NCBI GenBank assembly: GCA_934394985.1
Contig: CAKRRF010000078.1
Location: 1 to 5,050, forward strand
Direction of reading: 5' to 3'
Origin: an uncultured Marvinbryantia sp.
Lineage (GTDB): Bacteria > Bacillota > Clostridia > Lachnospirales > Lachnospiraceae
Length of the DNA stretch: 5,050 nucleotides
Numbering within the stretch: the first letter of the stretch is position 1; each line of letters begins with the position of its first letter. Below are positions 1 to 5,050 of the stretch, piece by piece. The notes beneath the pieces were generated by a model. It was not told the origin of the DNA, searched no databases, and saw only the letters and a list, made by a program, of their open reading frames with translations. The translations under genes and the position numbers were made by a program.

Positions 1-317
1 CCTTCCATAGAAAAACAGCCCATGATACAATCAATCTCCCCGCTCTCCACCAGTTCTTTTTTCTTCTCCCAGTTGATCTGGACAACGTCTACCTGATACC
101 CCATTCTTTTGAACGCTTCTGTCGCCAGTTCCACATCTATACCTGTCGGTACACCATCCTCGTTCAGATAATTGTATGGTGGATAGTTATCACTGCCGAG
201 CGTGATGACCGGCTTTTCTGTTTCTTCTTTACTTACATCTGTGTTTCTGCACCCTGTCAGGGCAGAAGCTAAAACTCCTGCAAGCAAAATGCCTGCAATC
301 ACTCTATTTCCTTTCAT
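1..317 (-). CDS. Substrate-binding lipoprotein, SBP_bac_3 type (N-terminal part; 3' end outside window)
   Basis: The 105 complete codons visible encode the start of an extracellular solute-binding protein of the family serving polar amino acid ABC importers. Residues 1-22 form a lipoprotein signal peptide: K2 and R5, a hydrophobic core, and the lipobox L-T-G-C with the lipidated cysteine at C23. The mature part begins a typical SBP_bac_3 fold: a beta strand (VITLGSDNYPPYNY, about 37-50), then a G-x-x-T/S-G-I-D-V-E-L block (56-64) and G-E-I-D-C (93-97). ATG at 317 was chosen because GGAAGG lies 3 bases upstream and the signal peptide then has normal length. An in-frame ATG at 345-347 would add ten basic residues (MKNKSRNGRK) with a weaker site. 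It starts 45 bases after the kinase stop with no terminator between, so the two are probably co-transcribed. Without its C-terminus I cannot tell a free binding protein from a fused receptor, nor name the ligand. Confidence 0.88.
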   Translation of the reverse strand, partial: MKGNRVIAGILLAGVLASALTGCRNTDVSKEETEKPVITLGSDNYPPYNYLNEDGVPTGIDVELATEAFKRMGYQVDVVQINWEKKKELVESGEIDCIMGCFSME

Positions 318-362
318 TTTCCTTCCATTCCTGCTTTTGTTTTTCATTTTTCCAAAAATGAA

Positions 363-3194
363 TCATCGTTTTATATACTTTGTGATAACGGATATTAAAA
401 TACTCAGATCAACCGGCTTCGCCACATGATCATCCATTCCGGCGTTCAAAGCAGCCTGTACGTCTTCTGTAAATGCATTCGCTGTCATTGCAATAATAGG
501 GATCTCCTTTCCATCCGGACGGTTCGGCAAATTTCTTATAGCTTTTGTCGTTTCATATCCATTCATTTCCGGCATCATAATATCCATCAAAATCAGATCA
601 AAAGTCCCCGGAACTGTATTGCAAAACTGTGCCAGGGCAGATTTACCATCGGCAGTCCTGGTTACCATCATCCCTTGTTCTTCCAATAAAGCTACTGCTA
701 TCTCTGCATTTAAATCGTTATCCTCTGCCAAAAGGACATGCAGACCATGTAGATCCACATCTTTCCTTAACTTTTCTTCCTTTTCAGTCAGTACCTGTTC
801 TGCTATAAGCAGGGGAATTTCTACCGTAAAGGTTGAACCAATACCCTGTCTGCTGCTGACCTCAATTTTCCCACCCATAAGATCTACATATTTCTTAGCA
901 ATCGCCATTCCCAGTCCGGTTCCCTTATAACTGGTTCTTGCCCCATCATTTTCCTGACTGAACTCATCAAATATTCTGGTCTGGAACTCCTCACTCATAC
1001 CAATTCCGGTATCCGATATACGATAACGTACGATGATATGATGCTCATCATTACCCGGACCGTTTTCTGCTACAAATGAAATGGTACCTCCGTCTTTTGT
1101 AAATTTGACTGCATTGCTGATCATGTTGAGCAATACTTCCCTGATTCTGAGTTCATCTGCCATCACATAAGGATTTTTAACTTCTTCTCTTGAAACACAA
1201 AAATTAAGGTCACGATTTTCCGTATATCCCCTTGCAATCGCCAAAACAGTATTTATCATATCCCTGAGATCTATCGGTACTGGTTTATATTCCAGTTTAC
1301 CGCTTTCAATGCGGCTGATATCCAGTACATCATTAATCAATGTCATCAGATATTCTGAACTCTGCCTGATCTTTTTCAGACAATTTTCCACTTCTTTGTC
1401 CGGATTCCTCTTCATGGCAATATCTGTAAATCCAACAATTGCATTCATTGGAGTCCTGATATCATGGGACATATGGTTCAGGAACGTCGTTTTTGCAATA
1501 TTCGCCGCATTTGCATTCTGTGCTTCTTTCAATGCTTCCATCTGTTTTTTCCTGCTTACGGAAAGGAAATAAATCAGAAGAAGCAGTACAAAAATAATCA
1601 CAGATGAAACACCGATAGCTAAACCTGCATGCTCCGCAAGAACATCCTGCAAGGTCATTTTCTTTTCCGAAACAGAATTCTGTGCAAGGACAACGCCATT
1701 TAAAATATTGGCTGACTGCTCAATTGCTTTATTGATAATGGTAGCTACTCTTCTGTTTTCTCTCGTCGTGAACATTCCTAATTCCTGCCGTTTTGCCATC
1801 TCTGCAAATGACAGGCTTTTGGTCAGTGGACTTTCATTAAGAAGATTAATCTTTGAGGATGGGATAACCGTTGCTCCCACTTTTCCATTTGCTACTGCCT
1901 CCAGGCATTCTTCCTGTGTATCATATTGTTTGATTTCTGCATCTGGAAAAAGAAGAGACACCATCAGTTCAGAATACAGTGAGGTCTCTGTCGCTGCGAT
2001 TGTAGAGAAACTGCTGCTATATTCTTTTCCTTTATAAATAATAACCGGCGTAATATCAAAGATTTCATCCGTCAACACCACCTGAAACTGTTCCTGTGTA
2101 TAAAAATCCTGAATGACAGGACCGGCAATATCTATTTCGCCAGATTGCAATGCCTCATTCATCTCTCCTCCCGTAGAACATGGAACTGCCTGGATCGTGA
2201 TTTTATATTTTTCCTGAACAGTATCCAACACGGTGCCAAGGATTCCTGTGAGTTTCCCATTTTCTTCACCGCAAAAAGGGAGATTATCCTTTAGATATCC
2301 CACACGAATTGTGTTTTCATGTGCATCCAGCCATTGTTTTTCTTCCTTGTTGAGTGCATAATTTATGACTGCTTTTCCTTCATAACGGGCATACAGCTTG
2401 CTGCTGTAGTCTGTTTCTGTATTGTTGATTTCTTCCAGGGCAGAATTTAATTCCTTTAACAGATCCGGTCTGGATTTTGATACACCGAAATAACAGTCAC
2501 TCACGCCGATATTGGCAATGGCAATAAAATCGCTGTTGACAGACAATGCCGGGATTACAAGTGCATCCAGTTCATCTGCATCCAGTTTTTCTATCATTTC
2601 ATCATAGCCTTTACAGACAACAACCTCTGCCTGGATCTGATTGCTGTCCAGCCATTTTTCCAGAAGTTCTTTCTGATAGCTTCCATCTGCAGCACCGATA
2701 CGACAACCATTCATCTGCTTCAGATCACCATCCGTAAGATCCGTATGATCTTCACGGGTATAGATCCAATATCTTTCTGTTCCCGCGGCATAGGTTGAAA
2801 AATCGATAGATTCTGCTCTTTCCGGTGAATAACTGACACTTCCAAGTAGATCTATTTCTCCATCTGCCAGCATATCCAGACACTCTTTAAATGAGCCATA
2901 GACATATTCATACTTCCAGCCGGTTATATAAGAAATTTTCTGAAGATACTCATAGCCGGCTCCCTGCTTGTGTTCCCCATAACCGCCTTCCTGAAAATTG
3001 GCATATGGGAAATACCCAACTCTCACGGTTTTATTTTCTTCCTCTGTTATCTGAGTTGTTTTCCCATCACTTTTTATTTCCGATGCATGAGCAGAAACCG
3101 GTACAAAGAGTAACATGATAAATGCTAAAATGCTCAAATACAATCTGTTTTTCTTATCTTTTTTTCTTATCCGTTTTTCTATCTTGCTATTCAT
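363..3194 (-). CDS. Hybrid sensor histidine kinase with two extracellular SBP_bac_3 domains and a C-terminal receiver
   Basis: This 943-residue membrane kinase probably binds a small solute outside the cell and starts a phosphorelay inside. A basic N-terminus precedes a hydrophobic signal or anchor (17-36, possible cleavage after A-H-A). Two substrate-binding domains follow (about 56-272 and 294-500), each with R-V-G-Y near its start and G-E-I-D later, then a membrane helix (522-546). HisKA carries the phospho-acceptor H577 in S-H-D-I-R-T-P. HATPase_c has the N box (N690, N694), G1 D-T-G-I-G-M (728-733), the F box (F-D-E-F) and G2 G-T-G-L-G-M (758-763). The receiver has the acidic pair E824/D825, phospho-acceptor D871, T904 and K926, so all catalytic residues are present. 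The layout resembles BvgS/EvgS but lacks PAS and HPt domains. The start is supported by GAGGG five bases upstream; the ATG four bases earlier reads only three codons. A c-di-GMP riboswitch and terminator sit in its leader. The ligand is unknown. Confidence 0.96.
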   Translation of the reverse strand: MNSKIEKRIRKKDKKNRLYLSILAFIMLLFVPVSAHASEIKSDGKTTQITEEENKTVRVGYFPYANFQEGGYGEHKQGAGYEYLQKISYITGWKYEYVYGSFKECLDMLADGEIDLLGSVSYSPERAESIDFSTYAAGTERYWIYTREDHTDLTDGDLKQMNGCRIGAADGSYQKELLEKWLDSNQIQAEVVVCKGYDEMIEKLDADELDALVIPALSVNSDFIAIANIGVSDCYFGVSKSRPDLLKELNSALEEINNTETDYSSKLYARYEGKAVINYALNKEEKQWLDAHENTIRVGYLKDNLPFCGEENGKLTGILGTVLDTVQEKYKITIQAVPCSTGGEMNEALQSGEIDIAGPVIQDFYTQEQFQVVLTDEIFDITPVIIYKGKEYSSSFSTIAATETSLYSELMVSLLFPDAEIKQYDTQEECLEAVANGKVGATVIPSSKINLLNESPLTKSLSFAEMAKRQELGMFTTRENRRVATIINKAIEQSANILNGVVLAQNSVSEKKMTLQDVLAEHAGLAIGVSSVIIFVLLLLIYFLSVSRKKQMEALKEAQNANAANIAKTTFLNHMSHDIRTPMNAIVGFTDIAMKRNPDKEVENCLKKIRQSSEYLMTLINDVLDISRIESGKLEYKPVPIDLRDMINTVLAIARGYTENRDLNFCVSREEVKNPYVMADELRIREVLLNMISNAVKFTKDGGTISFVAENGPGNDEHHIIVRYRISDTGIGMSEEFQTRIFDEFSQENDGARTSYKGTGLGMAIAKKYVDLMGGKIEVSSRQGIGSTFTVEIPLLIAEQVLTEKEEKLRKDVDLHGLHVLLAEDNDLNAEIAVALLEEQGMMVTRTADGKSALAQFCNTVPGTFDLILMDIMMPEMNGYETTKAIRNLPNRPDGKEIPIIAMTANAFTEDVQAALNAGMDDHVAKPVDLSILISVITKYIKR

Positions 3195-3326
3195 TCATTC
3201 CCTCTAATGATCCATTCACGCTTTGCTTCTTCCCATTCTGTAAGTTTTCCTGTTTATTCGCGCTTCAGCGACCTACATTTCGGTACCTAATAAAATCATT
3301 ATAGTTGCGTCTATGAAATAACGCCG
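3195..3326 (-). other. Post-terminator leader of the kinase mRNA
   Basis: These 132 bases lie between the riboswitch terminator and the kinase start and are transcribed only when the terminator is bypassed. They hold the ribosome binding site GAGGG at 3200-3204. I see only small hairpins (for example CGCT/AGCG around 3261-3270) and no second aptamer that I recognise. All three minus-strand frames have stops, so the kinase does not extend upstream. One frame is open for 20 codons just before the kinase (3191-3253) and is treated in the findings. Confidence 0.5.
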
Positions 3327-3354
3327 AAAAAAAACACTGTCCCACAGACAGTGC
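3327..3354 (-). terminator. Rho-independent terminator, riboswitch expression platform
   Basis: Read on the minus strand, CACTGTC (3347-3353) pairs perfectly with GACAGTG (3335-3341) around a five-base loop TGTGG; a G-U pair can add an eighth step. Eight T residues (3327-3334) follow at once. It stands 9 bases after the aptamer and 132 bases before the kinase start, so in this position it would attenuate transcription into the kinase operon rather than end the upstream gene, which has its own terminator. Confidence 0.9.
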
Positions 3355-3363
3355 ACATCATCT

Positions 3364-3432
3364 CATGCAACTGGCTGCCATTTTACAGGCCCTGTAGCTT
3401 TGCGTCACAGACTTTCGTCTGCTTTGCCAATC
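3364..3432 (-). promoter_or_regulatory. Cyclic-di-GMP-I (GEMM-I) riboswitch aptamer
   Basis: The minus strand shows the hallmark blocks of the class I c-di-GMP aptamer in order: GGCAAA (3423-3428); a hairpin GCAGAC-GAAA-GTCTGT with the conserved GAAA tetraloop (3407-3422); the near-invariant GACGCAAAGC (3397-3406); a short P3 region beginning CTACAGGG (3391-3398); ATGGCAGCC (3373-3381); and TTGC (3367-3370), which pairs with GCAA (3424-3427) to form the core of P1. By comparison with the Vibrio cholerae Vc2 aptamer, remembered rather than aligned here, the ligand-contacting G20, A47 and C92 correspond to 3428, 3401 and 3367 and are all kept. The outer part of P1 pairs poorly by eye, and P3 is compact. 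It lies directly upstream of a terminator in the kinase leader, so it probably senses c-di-GMP and controls read-through into the kinase and lipoprotein genes. Confidence 0.93.
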
Positions 3433-3449
3433 ATCTTCTTACCACTTTT

Positions 3450-3478
3450 AATATAAAAAAATATTTTTATTATCCCCA
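3450..3478 (-). promoter_or_regulatory. Weak candidate promoter immediately upstream of the riboswitch
   Basis: On the minus strand a TATATT box (3450-3455) lies 17 bases after TGGGGA (3473-3478), within very A/T-rich DNA. Initiation near 3443 would start a transcript a few bases before the aptamer, which is a common arrangement. The -10 box is good but the -35 box matches TTGACA at only three of six places. An alternative -10 box GATAAT lies at 3469-3474 with no good partner. It is listed mainly because the stronger promoter at 3662-3690 is separated from the riboswitch by a terminator. Confidence 0.3.
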
Positions 3479-3519
3479 CGCCTCACTGTATTCATTCAGT
3501 ACTTCACTACATTAATGTT

Positions 3520-3566
3520 AAAAAGAAAAAATAGAGAACAGTTGATATATATTCGAACTGTTCTCT
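3520..3566 (-). terminator. Rho-independent terminator downstream of the ATPase gene
   Basis: On the minus strand AGAGAACAGTT (3556-3566) pairs perfectly over 11 bases with AACTGTTCTCT (3533-3543). The loop is 12 A/T-rich bases, and a tract ATTTTTTCTTTTT follows (3520-3532). It lies about 195 bases after the ATPase stop codon and insulates that gene from the riboswitch operon. It would also end any transcript begun at the promoter at 3662-3690. The plus-strand side has only a short mixed T/C run, so termination in that direction would be weaker. Confidence 0.85.
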
Positions 3567-3661
3567 TACTTCCGAAGTCCACGCAGGATTGACATTTCTG
3601 TTTACTGCTCACTAAAAAATGTTTTATTTCTGCAAAAGTCATTTTCGCTTATATTGTTTTT

Positions 3662-3690
3662 ATAATATCACAGGCAGCTACGTTTGTCAC
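3662..3690 (-). promoter_or_regulatory. Extended -10 promoter (vegetative sigma type)
   Basis: On the minus strand GTGACA (3685-3690, five of six matches to TTGACA) is followed after exactly 17 bases by TATTAT (3662-3667, five of six matches to TATAAT). TG stands one base before the -10 box, making it an extended -10. An A/T-rich stretch lies just upstream of the -35 box. Initiation is expected near the A at 3655. It is the best promoter in the window and lies about 70 bases past the ATPase stop. It either drives a short RNA ending at the terminator 3520-3566 or, if that terminator leaks, the riboswitch-kinase operon. Confidence 0.55.
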
Positions 3691-3723
3691 ATAAAAATTT
3701 TCTTTCTGAAACGCTTCTTACTG

Positions 3724-3739
3724 CCATTCCTGTGAATGG
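3724..3739. repeat. Small inverted repeat after the ATPase gene
   Basis: CCATTC and GAATGG form a perfect six-base stem around a four-base loop, 22 bases past the ATPase stop codon. Neither strand has a T-tract next to it, so it is not a terminator by itself. It may protect the 3' end of the ATPase mRNA or be chance. Confidence 0.3.
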
Positions 3740-3761
3740 TATTCTTGTTTGGAAATTCATA

Positions 3762-5050
3762 CTATTTTTTTCTGAGATATCGCTTTAACAGGAATGTACA
3801 AAAATATGGAAATGTATAGATTCCGTCTTCTGTTCCAACATTACTGTCTGCAAGTTTTATTCCCCAATGAATATCTCCATAAGAAGCACTGGATATTAAT
3901 TGTCTCAATGACTTAGACCGGTTTCTGTTTGCCTTCACTTCTACCGGAACCAGCTCATCATTTGTTCTTACAAAAAAATCTTCTTCTAAAGTGGCATTTT
4001 CTTTTTTATAATAATACAACCCTAATCCCTGTTTCACAAACGCTTCTGCTACAAAATTTTCATATAAAGCACCTTTGTATACTCCAAGATTTTTATTCGC
4101 CCGAAGGTCTTCTTGTGCTTCCTCATCTAATGAAGCGATCAATAATCCTGTATCCGGATAATAGATTTTGAACTTTGAATCATCATAGTTTCCTTTCAAT
4201 GGAAGTTCTGGATATTGCAGACAATAACATACAGAAATCACACCTGCATCTTCGAGCCAGGTTATACATCCCATATACTCTCGGCTTCTGGCTTTTTTGT
4301 CAATTTTGCTTAACTGAAATTTCTTATTTTCTTTTGCAAGCTGTACAGGTACATTCCGATAAACACTTACAATTTTCGTCTGCTCCAATCCTTCTGCATA
4401 TTTTCTGATATCCTCTTCGTAATCCATTTGAATCTGTTTCTGGACTTCCAACGTATCTGTAAAAAGATTTTTTTCAATATATAATTTCACTACCGCCGGC
4501 ATGCCACCAAGTACGCAATATTCCAAAAATAACTTCTTGTAAACTGATAATTCTGTTTCTGAAAATGGTGTTCCGGTCAGCATATGTTTTAGTATATCTT
4601 CAATATGTTTCTCTGAATATCCTTTCGCCCACAGAAATTCTTCAAAATCCATCGAAAACATTTCATAATCCGTTTTATACCCCACACTGTTACTATGGAT
4701 TTTTCTGTAATTGATTCCCAGTAAAGAACCACTGCATATGACATCGAATCTTCCGTCTATCTTAAATGCCTTCAGAGCAGTTGCAATATCTGGAAACTCC
4801 TGCAATTCATCAAAGATAAGCAACGTGTTACCTGCGATAAATTTTTTGGATGTATCTATCATAGAAATATTCTTTACAATATCTTCAACAGCATATCCGT
4901 CACTCAATATCATTTTATATTTCGGTTCCAGTACGAAATTAATACTTACAATATTACTGTAATTTTGTTCTGCAAAATGAAGAATAGATTCCGTTTTTCC
5001 GATTTGCCTTGCCCCTTTTATAATCAGTGGTAGTCTGTCTTCATTTTTTT
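3762..5050 (-). CDS. AAA-family ATPase with DUF4143 C-terminal domain (5' end outside window)
   Basis: The 428 visible residues (the first complete codon starts at 5048) match the AAA_14 plus DUF4143 family of bacterial and archaeal ATPases, usually about 400-450 residues long, so perhaps 10-20 N-terminal residues are missing. A Walker A motif G-A-R-Q-I-G-K-T lies at 12-19, Walker B L-L-I-F-D-E at 76-81, and the family's S-G-S motif at 106-108, followed by D-F-E-E-F-L-W-A (134-141) and G-G-M-P (181-184). The C-terminal third (about 326-428) carries Y-E-N-F-V-A, then D357 and E-V-K (370-372) in L-V-P-V-E-V-K-A, which resembles a PD-(D/E)xK nuclease-like core. The ATG at 4913 is internal: starting there would drop the Walker A motif. 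ATP binding is secure from sequence. The biological role of the family is not established and I assign none. No partner gene is adjacent downstream. Confidence 0.93.
   Translation of the reverse strand, partial: KNEDRLPLIIKGARQIGKTESILHFAEQNYSNIVSINFVLEPKYKMILSDGYAVEDIVKNISMIDTSKKFIAGNTLLIFDELQEFPDIATALKAFKIDGRFDVICSGSLLGINYRKIHSNSVGYKTDYEMFSMDFEEFLWAKGYSEKHIEDILKHMLTGTPFSETELSVYKKLFLEYCVLGGMPAVVKLYIEKNLFTDTLEVQKQIQMDYEEDIRKYAEGLEQTKIVSVYRNVPVQLAKENKKFQLSKIDKKARSREYMGCITWLEDAGVISVCYCLQYPELPLKGNYDDSKFKIYYPDTGLLIASLDEEAQEDLRANKNLGVYKGALYENFVAEAFVKQGLGLYYYKKENATLEEDFFVRTNDELVPVEVKANRNRSKSLRQLISSASYGDIHWGIKLADSNVGTEDGIYTFPYFCTFLLKRYLRKK

Noticed and set aside
345..347. Alternative ATG for the lipoprotein gene, 30 bases upstream of the chosen start
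   Set aside because: In frame and possible, but it has a weaker ribosome binding site and gives an unusually long basic extension before a signal peptide that is already complete from 317.
3298..3303. Perfect TATAAT on the minus strand within the kinase leader, possibly a riboswitch-independent promoter
   Set aside because: No acceptable -35 box at 16-18 bases and no TG extension. The box alone is expected by chance in such A/T-rich DNA.
3357..3436. Seven-base direct repeat ATCATCT flanking the aptamer (3357-3363 and 3430-3436), resembling a target-site duplication
   Set aside because: Seven bases within short A/T-rich DNA is easily chance, and no inverted ends or transposase accompany it.
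3589..3617. Plus-strand TTGACA followed by A/T-rich sequence, a possible antisense promoter towards the ATPase gene
   Set aside because: The sequence 16-17 bases downstream (CTAAAA/ACTAAA) is a poor -10 box, and no plus-strand gene follows.
3496..3642. 48-codon minus-strand reading frame beginning ATGACTTTTGCAG, 13 bases after the predicted start at 3655
   Set aside because: It has no ribosome binding site, runs straight through the terminator hairpin and T-tract, and its composition follows the local A/T-rich DNA. No recognisable domain.
202..4962. Several plus-strand open frames of 60-109 codons across the window
   Set aside because: All but one lie opposite the three strongly supported minus-strand genes and are their antisense shadows; the frame at 3122-3304 runs from the kinase 5' end into its leader. 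None has domain-like sequence or convincing initiation signals.

Overview
The window looks like a chromosomal segment from a Gram-positive, low-to-moderate GC Clostridia-type bacterium, most likely Lachnospiraceae or a relative. This rests on A/T-rich intergenic DNA, purine-rich ribosome binding sites, a lipoprotein-type substrate-binding protein, a sensor kinase with duplicated substrate-binding domains, an AAA/DUF4143 ATPase and a class I cyclic-di-GMP riboswitch. The taxonomic call is an inference from gene families; there is no rRNA or marker gene here.

All genes lie on the minus strand, so transcription runs from high to low coordinates. In that order they are: (1) an ATPase of the AAA_14/DUF4143 family (3762-5050) whose 5' end lies outside the window; (2) a 567-base intergenic region (3195-3761); (3) a 943-residue hybrid histidine kinase (363-3194) with two extracellular substrate-binding domains, a membrane segment, HisKA, HATPase and a receiver domain; (4) the first 105 codons of a lipoprotein substrate-binding protein (1-317), which starts 45 bases after the kinase stop and is probably in the same operon.

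The intergenic region is the most informative part. Just after the ATPase gene there is a good extended -10 promoter (3662-3690), then an 11-bp-stem Rho-independent terminator (3520-3566), then a class I c-di-GMP (GEMM-I) aptamer (3364-3432), a second Rho-independent terminator 9 bases further on (3327-3354), and a 132-base leader reaching the kinase start codon. Aptamer followed by terminator is the usual layout of a transcription-attenuating riboswitch. I therefore infer that the second messenger c-di-GMP gates expression of the kinase and the co-transcribed substrate-binding lipoprotein. The terminator does not overlap the aptamer helices, which favours an OFF switch, but the sign cannot be settled by eye.

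The probable biology is a small-molecule sensing operon (three substrate-binding modules in about 3 kb, two of them wired to a phosphorelay) under c-di-GMP control. No response regulator, HPt protein, diguanylate cyclase or transporter permease is visible. The ATPase is separated by its own terminator and is probably functionally unrelated.
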